Source: Planctomycetaceae bacterium
Lineage (GTDB): Bacteria; Planctomycetota; Planctomycetia; Pirellulales; Thermoguttaceae
Length of the DNA stretch: 64,000 nt
Direction of reading: 5' to 3'
Assembly: GCA_012719125.1 (NCBI GenBank)
Contig: JAAYAY010000328.1
Location: forward strand, 124,001-188,000
Each line of letters opens with the position of its first letter. Positions within the stretch are counted from its first letter, which is position 1. The position numbers and the translations under genes were made by a program. The notes beneath the pieces are model-generated. The model did not search any database. It was given only the letters and a program-made list of their open reading frames with translations, and was not told where the DNA came from. Below, piece by piece: positions 17,675 through 25,172 of the stretch.

Positions 17675-18568
17675 CTATTCGGGACGCTGGTATAACCACG
17701 GTTGAATTCTTACGAAATCCTTGAGCAGGTCGCTGACTCCTTCTGCGGCGCCGGCGACGAGCAATCCGCCGGGCGCAACCAGAGCCTTGACGTTATCGAG
17801 CACCTTTCGCTTGGATGTCGCATCGAAGTAGATCAGCACGTTTTTCAAAAAGGTTATGTCGAAGGGACGTTCGCGCAACGGCTCCATCAGATTATGCTGC
17901 CTGAACGTCGTCATCGCTTTGATTTCCGGTTTCGCCTGCCATATTTTGGCGTCCTTGGCCATCTGGAAGTACTTCTGCTGCAGGTCTTTGGGGACAAGAC
18001 GCATGGCTCGTTCGCCGAAGACGGCGCTGCGGGCCTGTTCGACCGCTCCTACCCCGATGTCGGTGCCGACGATCTCGATCTTCCAGGCCGAGACGTTCGG
18101 GATCGCCGAGGCCACGCAGGCGGCGACGGTGATCGCTTCATCCCCGGTGCTGCACGCGGCCGACCAGACGCGGAGACGCTTGGGAAGATGCGCGTCCTGA
18201 ACATGGGAAACGAAGTCGGGTAGGAAGGATTTGCGGAACCAGTCCCACTGGGCTTCGTCGCGGAACAGATAGGTCTCGTGCGTGGTGATTTCTTGAAGAA
18301 ACGCATCCCATTCCGGATCGCTCGGGGACAGCTTTTTCAGGTGTTTGAAGTAGTCTTCGAAGCTCTCGATTCCGGTATTCCGCAAACGCCGGCGCAAGCG
18401 GTTGGAGAGCAGGGTCTTTTTCTGCGGAGAGACGTGGATTCCGGTCCGCCGGTAGATCAGGTCGGCGTAGGCTTGCATCTGCGCATCGGACACCTGTTCC
18501 AGGTGGCCGCCAACGGAGACCGGGAGCGGAACATCGGACCAGGATGAAGAAGAAGTGGTGGTTGGCAT
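17675..18568 (-). CDS. cheR: Chemoreceptor methyltransferase CheR
   Basis: 297 residues from ATG at 18568; the upstream extension to 18709 shows no homology. The helical N-terminal domain includes RRTGIHVSPQKKTLLSNRL. The SAM-binding catalytic domain shows ITTHETYLFRD, VWSAACSTGDE (SAM motif I, more usually GCSTGEE), IVGTDIG and FDITFLKNVLIYFD. It methylates glutamates of chemoreceptors. It is the first gene of the minus-strand chemotaxis row, 84 bp before cheA. Confidence 0.9.
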   Translation of the reverse strand: MPTTTSSSSWSDVPLPVSVGGHLEQVSDAQMQAYADLIYRRTGIHVSPQKKTLLSNRLRRRLRNTGIESFEDYFKHLKKLSPSDPEWDAFLQEITTHETYLFRDEAQWDWFRKSFLPDFVSHVQDAHLPKRLRVWSAACSTGDEAITVAACVASAIPNVSAWKIEIVGTDIGVGAVEQARSAVFGERAMRLVPKDLQQKYFQMAKDAKIWQAKPEIKAMTTFRQHNLMEPLRERPFDITFLKNVLIYFDATSKRKVLDNVKALVAPGGLLVAGAAEGVSDLLKDFVRIQPWLYQRPE

Positions 18569-19002
18569 CGAAAGATTTCCGGATGGTCGCAGGGGGGCTC
18601 GTTTGACGGCGGGGTTCGATGCCGGCTGCGGCTCCCGAAGGAGGCAATGGCATTCTGTTTCTCGACGATGCAGGGATACGAGTATTCTGCATGCAGAGCT
18701 GTATGTCACGCCAACTATAGGTTACGTTTTGTCAACATCGAGAAAGATCTCGACACGCCATTCCCCGAACAGGCCGAAGCAAGGCCACTCGCAGGATCGT
18801 AATCGCCACGAAGGGCACACGGGTACTCCGGACAGTGCCAGGCCGACAACTGCTAATCGTGCTACAACCGGCATGACCCACACCCGACTTGACACGCGCA
18901 GATTGAGAGCTAGGGTTGGCGCATGGACGCAGGCGACTGGTGAATCGTGCAACCGGGACGCCGCGGTATTCCGGAACGCCCCCAACCTCACGAGGGATAC
19001 AG
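18569..19002. other. Divergent intergenic region between cheR and cheY, 434 bp
   Basis: No gene supported. It must carry the promoters of the cheR-led row and of cheY. GAGGG six bases before the cheY ATG is the only clear signal. I could not fix sigma-70 boxes with acceptable spacing. Confidence 0.4.
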
Positions 19003-19365
19003 ATGAGCACACGAGTCCTCGTTGCCGACGATTCCAGCACTATGCGTAAGATCATACTCCGGTCCCTTCAAGCGGTCGGCGTCACGGACGCCACGGAGGC
19101 CGCCGACGGCGCGGAGGCCGTTGCGCTGTTCAAGCCGGGAGAATTCGGGATGGTGCTGACCGACTGGAATATGCCCGGCAAGACAGGCCTCGAGGTCATC
19201 CAAGAGATTCGCGCCCAGGATGCGAAAGTGCCGATCATCATGATCACCACCGAGGCGGAGAAGGGACGCGTGATGCAGGCAATTCAAGCGGGTGTTTCGG
19301 ACTACCTGGTGAAGCCGTTCACGGCAGAAACGCTCCGCGAGAAGCTCGAGAAGCACGGCTGCTAA
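19003..19365 (+). CDS. cheY: Response regulator CheY
   Basis: 120 residues: a single receiver with D9/D10, phospho-acceptor D54 (VLTDWNMPG), T82/T83 (MITTEAEKGR) and K104 (LVKPFTAE). The WNMP motif and the length are typical of motor-binding CheY. ATG at 19003 has GAGGG six bases upstream; the longer frame from 18916 is not homologous. It is transcribed divergently from cheR and ends at a strong terminator. Confidence 0.92.
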   Translation: MSTRVLVADDSSTMRKIILRSLQAVGVTDATEAADGAEAVALFKPGEFGMVLTDWNMPGKTGLEVIQEIRAQDAKVPIIMITTEAEKGRVMQAIQAGVSDYLVKPFTAETLREKLEKHGC

Positions 19366-19400
19366 GCCGCTTCCCGCCTCGAACTCAACTTGTACAGTCC

Positions 19401-19432
19401 ACAAAGGGCAGAGCGTGAACTCTGCCCTTTGT
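19401..19432. terminator. Intrinsic (possibly bidirectional) terminator after cheY
   Basis: Perfect 13-bp stem ACAAAGGGCAGAG/CTCTGCCCTTTGT with a 6-base loop, then TCTTTC. It lies 35 bp after the cheY stop and 68 bp beyond the stop of the convergent STN-domain gene, so it can serve both. Confidence 0.8.
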
Positions 19433-19499
19433 TCTTTCGCGGCCGTTGAGAGTCAGAGGCGGCAGGCGGCGGTGTACTCTCCGGCAGATTGCCGAGTCT

Positions 19500-20651
19500 C
19501 TATGGTTTCGCCCGGACCTTCAGGACGTTCCCCCGGCGTTCATACGTACACCCGACCGGGGAAAGCACTGCCTGAAACAGCTCGTCAAACGTGGCCTCCT
19601 GCACCCGAAACGAGATCGCCTGGTCCAGCGTGACGCCGGCCTTCTCAAGACTGGCCTGATCGATCTCCAATTCCAGGCCCAGTTGTTTGGCGAAGTGGGC
19701 AAGTACGACCCCCAACGGGCGGTTCGGCACTTCGGCCGTGAACAGTTGCTCCGGCGCCCCGTCGGAATCGGGTTTTCGCACCGGTTTGGCGGAACGATGG
19801 CCGGTGGGAGTCGTGATGGTCTCGAGCGTCTCGAGATCTTCGACCAGCCCCCGAACATAGACGCGATTGTTGGCGATGCGCATGTCGCACTGGGGCAGCT
19901 TGGCTCGCCATTTGTCGGCGAGGGCCTCCGGATCGGCTCCGCCCGGATAGTCCTTCACCACGGCAACGTCCGGTGAGACCGGCACGACGGCGAGCCGGCG
20001 TGCGTCAGGGGCCAATTGGAAGGTCAAACCGAACTGATGCAGGATCAGCGTAAGTCTCTCGATGAGGGACATGGGGGGCAAGTCGTAGGCGGCCCAGAGA
20101 TCGTGTGGCACGCGTTCGGGGTTGACGATCTCGAGGCCGTTCTCGCCGGCGAGTTGTTCGAGCACCTTCCTCGGTTCATCGAGGTCCTGCCAGGCGATCG
20201 GTGCCAGTTGGGCAAATCTCCTCGCCGGTTCCGTCCCCATCGCCGCCACTTCCTGGCGGCGGACCTCGACCACGGTACGTAGTCGAGCGGCGTCTTCTGG
20301 CGGACCGACGTAGAGCACGTTGCGGAGTACGACGACCCGCAAGTTCCGACTGGTCGCAACAGCCCGAAGAATCATCAGCACCGGTACATCCTGCAGATTC
20401 AACTGGAGCTTCTGTTCGGGATCGACGCGGCGGTCAAGGAGCACGGCAAGATGTTGCGCGCGTCCGAATTCAAGCAGGTACTGACGCAAGGAGCTGTCGG
20501 TCGAGAGAACCCTTTCCGGCGAATCCAGTTGCAGCCGAAATGCGTCCTCGGTATGCCACGGGCTCTTGTCGGCGGCGGCGTCGACTCGGGCAGAACCGAG
20601 GACGACCATGACGGCGGCGGCAGTCAGCGAGTATCGGTGGATCGTGGTCAC
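19500..20651 (-). CDS. Secreted protein with secretin/TonB short N-terminal (STN)-like domains
   Basis: 383 residues from GTG at 20651 (GGAG six bases upstream). A signal peptide ends near AARVDAAA. Two STN-like segments are visible: SLRQYLLEFGRAQHLAVLLD...LNLQDVPVLMILRAVA near the N-terminus and PLGVVLAHFAKQLGLELEID...FRVQEATFDELFQAVL at the C-terminus. In secretins and TonB receptors this fold is a periplasmic interaction module, here without any pore domain. A free-standing periplasmic scaffold is likely; the partner is unknown. No secretion genes are adjacent. Confidence 0.65.
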   Translation of the reverse strand: MTTIHRYSLTAAAVMVVLGSARVDAAADKSPWHTEDAFRLQLDSPERVLSTDSSLRQYLLEFGRAQHLAVLLDRRVDPEQKLQLNLQDVPVLMILRAVATSRNLRVVVLRNVLYVGPPEDAARLRTVVEVRRQEVAAMGTEPARRFAQLAPIAWQDLDEPRKVLEQLAGENGLEIVNPERVPHDLWAAYDLPPMSLIERLTLILHQFGLTFQLAPDARRLAVVPVSPDVAVVKDYPGGADPEALADKWRAKLPQCDMRIANNRVYVRGLVEDLETLETITTPTGHRSAKPVRKPDSDGAPEQLFTAEVPNRPLGVVLAHFAKQLGLELEIDQASLEKAGVTLDQAISFRVQEATFDELFQAVLSPVGCTYERRGNVLKVRAKP

Positions 20652-20880
20652 TGCGAGCTCCAGAAAATCGAGGCAGAAGCCGCCTGGTCCTCTTCCCACA
20701 TTCTCTCTCGCCGGGGGGAGGGAGAGAAGCCCATTTTCTGCACGGGGCTGGTCGATTTTTCATTGGCGATCTTGGGGAGCGGCAATTACAATCGAAGTCA
20801 AGGCGATCCACGCCAACGGAGCGGTCGCTGTGTTGGCCGGCGGCCCTGCCGCCCTGGGTCGATCGTCAAGGAGTTCTCCG

Positions 20881-21531
20881 GTGAGCGATTCTCCGCGTCT
20901 CCCATTCCTGACACTGATCTATCAACAGTACCTGGCCAACCAGGATTCCGCGGCGTTTATTCGCAAGGTATCGCACGCCTACACCCAGGGAACCCTGGAG
21001 CGCCTGGCGAGCCACGGTAGTCCGGACGTCCGGCGCAGTGCGGTTCTGGCGTTGGGATTCCTGGGAGACTACGAAGCGAACCACGCGATGGGCCGTGCCC
21101 TGGTCGACAACGATCGCACCGTTCGGATGCTCGCAGAAAACGGCATTCGGAATCTGTGGAACCGTGCGGGGACGCAGCAGCAGTGCCAGCAATTGGCGAT
21201 CGTCATTCGATTGAATACGGCCCAGCAGTATCATCAGGCGTTGGAAAGGGCCACGCGGCTCATCGCGGAGGCGCCGTGGTTTGCCGAGGCCTGGAATCAG
21301 AGGGCGGTGGCTCACTTTGCCCTCGGCGAGTTTCAGGAATCGATCAACGATTGCCACCAGGCCCTCGAGATCAATCCGTACCATTTCGCGGCTGCGTCGG
21401 GCATGGGCCAAGCCTATCTCCACCTGGGCGACCATGTTTCAGCCCTGGAAGGTTTCCGGCGAGCGATTCGCCTGAATCCGAACCTCGAGGGAGCGCGTGC
21501 CCAGATCGCGCGGCTGACGAAGATCATTTGA
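20881..21531 (+). CDS. HEAT/TPR repeat protein
   Basis: 216 residues from GTG at 20881, with AGGAG seven bases upstream; codons further upstream in the frame lack homology. A HEAT-like block (SPDVRRSAVLALGFLGDYEA, TVRMLAENGIRNLW) occupies residues 45-100. At least two TPR units follow (AWNQRAVAHFALGEFQESIN, AASGMGQAYLHLGDHVSALE). No signal peptide. A cytoplasmic protein-protein interaction role is expected; no enzyme domain. Confidence 0.75.
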   Translation: MSDSPRLPFLTLIYQQYLANQDSAAFIRKVSHAYTQGTLERLASHGSPDVRRSAVLALGFLGDYEANHAMGRALVDNDRTVRMLAENGIRNLWNRAGTQQQCQQLAIVIRLNTAQQYHQALERATRLIAEAPWFAEAWNQRAVAHFALGEFQESINDCHQALEINPYHFAAASGMGQAYLHLGDHVSALEGFRRAIRLNPNLEGARAQIARLTKII

Positions 21532-21581
21532 GAAAAATAGGGCAGTTCGCGATCTCGTGCGACGCCCCAAGAAAGGCAACA

Positions 21582-21607
21582 GGACCGGTCCCCCCCGGCA
21601 CCGGTCC
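21582..21607. terminator. Hairpin between convergent genes (candidate terminator)
   Basis: Perfect 8-bp inverted repeat GGACCGGT/ACCGGTCC with a 10-base loop between the convergent TPR and thioredoxin-like genes. No T-run follows on either strand, so it would be Rho-assisted or only an RNA-stabilising hairpin. Confidence 0.4.
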
Positions 21608-21656
21608 CGCGCTAAGCTTGTGGGAGCCCTGTTTGGATCCCGATTCTTCCGATATC

Positions 21657-22982
21657 TCAACGATATCCGTACGGCAAGTTCATCCTACCGCCCAGTTGCT
21701 GACCAGCCTGTTGCTGAAGTTTCGCGGCGGCCTGCTGTAACCCGAGAACCTCCCTCTCGTAGAACTCGGGGTTCGCCTGAAACTTCTCATAATTCTCTCG
21801 GCTGCTGAAGAGGTAGACTCGATCTCTCCAGCGGGCGCCAAATTCTCGGACTCCGGGCATTTGCCGGCTTTGTTCGACTTGAAAGACCGGATCGTTTCCC
21901 GAAAGAACGGGAGCGAAGAACCACGGGTTGTCAAGGAAGACCTGCTGCTCCTCCGGCCCTGCAAGCAGATAGGTACGTCCCTCGTGGAGGACTCCCCAAC
22001 GCGGGTCCCCCGGAATCCACTTGGGTTGCGGATCAAGCCGCATGGTTCTCTCGAGACTGACCGGGCAGAATCCGTCGAGAGCGAGAGGGGGATTTCCATG
22101 GCCCGGCACGGCGGCAGACTGTTGTGGGGGAGCCTGCGGCGCGAGTCCCGCCTGAGAAATCATCGGACCGGCCGGCGGTGCCTGGGAGCCTGGCGGATAT
22201 GAGTTCGCGGAGTAAGGTGCAGGCCCCCCGGCCACGGTTGTGTTCTGCGACCGGTTCATCTCGAAGGGTGTTGTGGGTGGCCCCCCAGGCGGCGTCTGTG
22301 CCGTCTCGCGACCGGCGGGGCCCAAGTGGTCGGAGTAACGTGGAGCCGGTTGGGCCACGATGGTCTGACTTGGTTGCATCGCCTGTTGTTGGAAGGAAGG
22401 AACCGGCGGACTGCCATTTCCATAGCCGCCCATGGGGTAACCGGGATTTGATTGAGGCACCTGCGATTGCGCCACGGGATTCTGATAGCCGTAGCCGGGG
22501 ATTTGCGCCGGTTGTTGGGCGGGTTGGCCAATCGTCTGGTTTGCGTATCCGTTTGCGATGGGCGGGGCTGCGCGTTGGGCAACTTGGGCAAGCCGATTAA
22601 GATACTCGGGAACCGAGGCTTTGCCCACGTAGGATCCGAGGATCTGGCCCTGTGAGGTGATAATCACGTCGGCAGGTACGGCGGCAACGCCGAACCGGCT
22701 GGCAATGTTGGGGAACTGGTCTTTGTTGATTCTCACCGCTACGAAGCTGCGATCGATCGCATCGGCAACATCCGGTCTGGTGAAGACTTCGCGATCCATC
22801 CAAGCGCACGGAGGACAGCCGTTTCCCCAGAAGTGGACGAGAACGAGGCGATTCGAATGAGCGGCTACGACCTGGGCTCGCTCGAGGGTCGGCTGCCACT
22901 GCATGGTTGAGGCGCCGAAGCTCACCCCTGCCGCCAAGCACATTGCCACACCGATGCTCAATGCCCCAAACTTGACGTGCAT
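21657..22982 (-). CDS. Secreted thioredoxin-fold protein with Pro/Gln-rich linker and YHS-like C-terminus
   Basis: 441 residues. Signal peptide (MHVKFGALSIGVAMCLAAGVSF, cleaved near residue 23). A thioredoxin-like domain follows with the redox motif GNGCPPCAWMD (C56/C59) and cis-Pro in VAAVPADVII, resembling DUF255/thioredoxin_7 proteins. Residues 145-300 are a low-complexity Pro/Gln/Gly/Tyr linker. The C-terminal part (LDGFCPVSLER, GRTYLLAGPEEQQVFLDNP, YLFSSRENYEKFQANPEFY) looks like two YHS-related units, which bind metals in other proteins. An envelope thiol/metal function is plausible but inferred. Confidence 0.75.
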   Translation of the reverse strand: MHVKFGALSIGVAMCLAAGVSFGASTMQWQPTLERAQVVAAHSNRLVLVHFWGNGCPPCAWMDREVFTRPDVADAIDRSFVAVRINKDQFPNIASRFGVAAVPADVIITSQGQILGSYVGKASVPEYLNRLAQVAQRAAPPIANGYANQTIGQPAQQPAQIPGYGYQNPVAQSQVPQSNPGYPMGGYGNGSPPVPSFQQQAMQPSQTIVAQPAPRYSDHLGPAGRETAQTPPGGPPTTPFEMNRSQNTTVAGGPAPYSANSYPPGSQAPPAGPMISQAGLAPQAPPQQSAAVPGHGNPPLALDGFCPVSLERTMRLDPQPKWIPGDPRWGVLHEGRTYLLAGPEEQQVFLDNPWFFAPVLSGNDPVFQVEQSRQMPGVREFGARWRDRVYLFSSRENYEKFQANPEFYEREVLGLQQAAAKLQQQAGQQLGGRMNLPYGYR

Positions 22983-23912
22983 ATTCGCGAATCCTCATTC
23001 TTGCGAGCAACAGATTGAGCTCTGCCGATGCGTCGAACTCCAGGGATGAGCATCCACGCCCCGGGTCGAGCCCCGAGGGTCGCATCAGCGCAACCCGCTC
23101 GGTGCGGGCTGAACGAACAAGCCGTTGGTTTGTTATCGGAAGCGTGGGGCGGGAGAAACCAGGCAAACTTTGCGGGGAATCCCGATTTTGCGGATTTTGT
23201 GGGTCCAAACTCAAAGAATCGGTTGATCCTTCGGTTGATAAGACGGGGGAAATAGTGTATATGAAAGAGTGCGGCTTGGCTCCTAACGAGGCCGTATCCG
23301 GGCTGGAACGATCACGGCGGGGTCGCTGAGCGCCTGGTTGGCCTGATCTGGGCAGATTCCTGCGGGACCGTGAGGGAATCGGGCTGCCTGGTGTGAGGGT
23401 GTGGTGATCGCAGGGGAAAAATCAGGAAAAAGTTCCTGCGTTTGCTGCGAATTGGCCGAGTCAAAGGTTGACATAGACTCTGATGTCGATATGATGGCCA
23501 TAGTTAGAGTTCTACCAATCGGGTAGCTGCTATTGGCCCTAAGTCTATTTGAGCATCTCGGGGCCGTCCCCCCAGAGGAATTGGATTTGGGCGGGGGACC
23601 AGAGCCGTTGTTTTCCGGTTCGTTCCTTGCTTATACCCCTCGTTCTGCGTGCGACCTTTGGGTGGACCACCGTAGGTCATTAGAGATCCAAGGAGTGAGT
23701 AGGCCCCGGTGTCGTGGCTGTCGGCCGACGCGAGGGAATGTGGTCGGTCGGTCGTGTGGGAATACGATTTTCGTCCCACGACGAGAATTGATCTCTTGGT
23801 GAGGGATTTCGGCGGTTATCGCCGAAGGCCTGTTCTGTGATCTTGGGAGCCATCCCGAGCATGCGATTGAAGTATGCGCAGAGCAGGTTGTTGTTTGCGT
23901 TCAGGTGGCAAT
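22983..23912. other. Long intergenic region and structured rho leader
   Basis: 930 bp without a supported gene. The left part is the promoter side of the thioredoxin-like gene. From about 23500 it would be the rho 5' leader, with several stem-loops: GTCCCCC/GGGGGAC (near 23568-23602), GTGGGA/TCCCAC (near 23756-23782), TTCGGCG/CGCCGAA (near 23808-23826) and TTGGGA/TCCCGA just after. Small frames here are inconsistent and shadow-like. It could be a regulatory leader or contain a separate small RNA. Confidence 0.45.
23468..23495 (+). promoter_or_regulatory. Candidate sigma-70 promoter for rho
   Basis: TTGACA, 16-base spacer, TATGAT. This is the best -35/-10 pair seen in the window. Transcription would begin near 23502 and give a leader of about 410 nt before the rho ATG. 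Confidence 0.5.
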
Positions 23913-25172
23913 ATGGCAAAAAAGAAGAAAAGCCGTCCTCACGGCAAAGGCGGCGGACACAACAACAATCAGCGGCACCGATCTCGTCCGGCCAATCGGG
24001 AGCAGCCCATTGGCCAACGAGAAACGGCTGGCGACGGCGGAGGCGGCGGTGAGGCGAAGCCGGGCGGCGGCGTGCTCGAGATGCACCCCAACGGCTACGG
24101 TTTTCTCCGCGACCCCGAAGCCAACTACATCCGGCAGCTCTCCGATCCCTTCGTGCCGGGAAGCATGATCGACAAGTTCGGTCTCCGCGAAGGAGTGGCG
24201 CTGACCGGGATGGTTCAACCGGGACGAAAACAGCAAGGACCGCGTCTAAGAGAGATCTCCGACGTCGACGGGATCAATCCCGACGACTATCGGGATATCA
24301 AAACCTTCGATCAGTTGACGCCGATCACGCCCGAGCATTGGCTGCGTCTCGAAACGGGCCCCATGCCCATGACGACCCGGGTTATGGATCTATTGACGCC
24401 CCTCGGCAAAGGGCAGCGAGCTCTGATCGTGGCCCCGCCGCGAACGGGCAAAACCGTTCTCCTCCAGCACATCAGCCAGGCGATTTCACAGAACTATCCC
24501 GACATCAAACTAGTCGTGCTTCTGATCGACGAGCGCCCGGAAGAAGTAACCGACTTCCGCCGGGCCGTCAACGGCGAGGTCGTGGCGAGCAGTCTCGACC
24601 GAGATATCGAAAGCCACGTGCGGTTGGCCCAGTTGATCGTGAGACGCTGCGAGCGGCTGGCGGAAATGGGCAAGGACGTGTTCTTGCTCATGGATTCGAT
24701 CACTCGCTTGGCACGCGCATTCAACAAGTGGGTCGGCAATACCGGCCGGACCATGAGCGGCGGCATCGACATCAAGGCGATGGATATCCCCAAGAAGCTG
24801 TTTGCCACCGCACGGTTGTTTGAAGAAGGCGGCTCGCTGACGATCGTCGGAACCGCCTTGGTGGATACCGGAAGCCGGATGGACGAGTTGATCTTCCAGG
24901 AGTTCAAGGGGACGGGCAATATGGAGTTGGTTCTCGACCGCAAGCTCGCCGATCGCCGCGTCTGGCCGTCGATCGACATCAGCCAGTCGGGAACGCGGCG
25001 TGAAGAGAAGCTTCTCCCGCCGGAGATTCTGCGTGCCGTCACCATGCTCCGCCGGACCCTGTCGTCCATGCACCCGGTGGACGCCATGGAGCAATTGACG
25101 GCAAAACTGGCGAAATTCAAATCGAATCAGGATTTCATCGAACTGATCAGCGGTGCGCAACTGGTCGATTGA
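23913..25172 (+). CDS. rho: Transcription termination factor Rho
   Basis: 419 residues from ATG at 23913 (AGGTGG four bases upstream); the frame opens at 23874 but lacks homology there. A basic, Gly/Asn/His-rich N-terminal extension is followed by the RNA-binding domain (GVLEMHPNGYGFLRD, with NYIRQLSDPFV). The ATPase core shows Walker A in VAPPRTGKTVLL, Walker B in KDVFLLMDSITRLARA and Q-loop residues near NTGRTMSGGID. The hexameric RNA helicase terminates untranslated transcripts. The last 26 bp overlap the end of the integrase frame on the opposite strand. Confidence 0.96.
   Translation: MAKKKKSRPHGKGGGHNNNQRHRSRPANREQPIGQRETAGDGGGGGEAKPGGGVLEMHPNGYGFLRDPEANYIRQLSDPFVPGSMIDKFGLREGVALTGMVQPGRKQQGPRLREISDVDGINPDDYRDIKTFDQLTPITPEHWLRLETGPMPMTTRVMDLLTPLGKGQRALIVAPPRTGKTVLLQHISQAISQNYPDIKLVVLLIDERPEEVTDFRRAVNGEVVASSLDRDIESHVRLAQLIVRRCERLAEMGKDVFLLMDSITRLARAFNKWVGNTGRTMSGGIDIKAMDIPKKLFATARLFEEGGSLTIVGTALVDTGSRMDELIFQEFKGTGNMELVLDRKLADRRVWPSIDISQSGTRREEKLLPPEILRAVTMLRRTLSSMHPVDAMEQLTAKLAKFKSNQDFIELISGAQLVD

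Noticed and set aside
18700-18770. TTGACA-like box on the minus strand as cheR promoter
   Set aside because: No -10 hexamer at an acceptable distance; the nearest TATAGT is only 10 bases away.
22500-22640. Repetitive Pro/Gln/Gly codons considered as a tandem DNA repeat or CRISPR-like array
   Set aside because: The units are irregular in length and sequence and are explained by the low-complexity linker of the thioredoxin-like protein. No CRISPR array was seen anywhere in the window.
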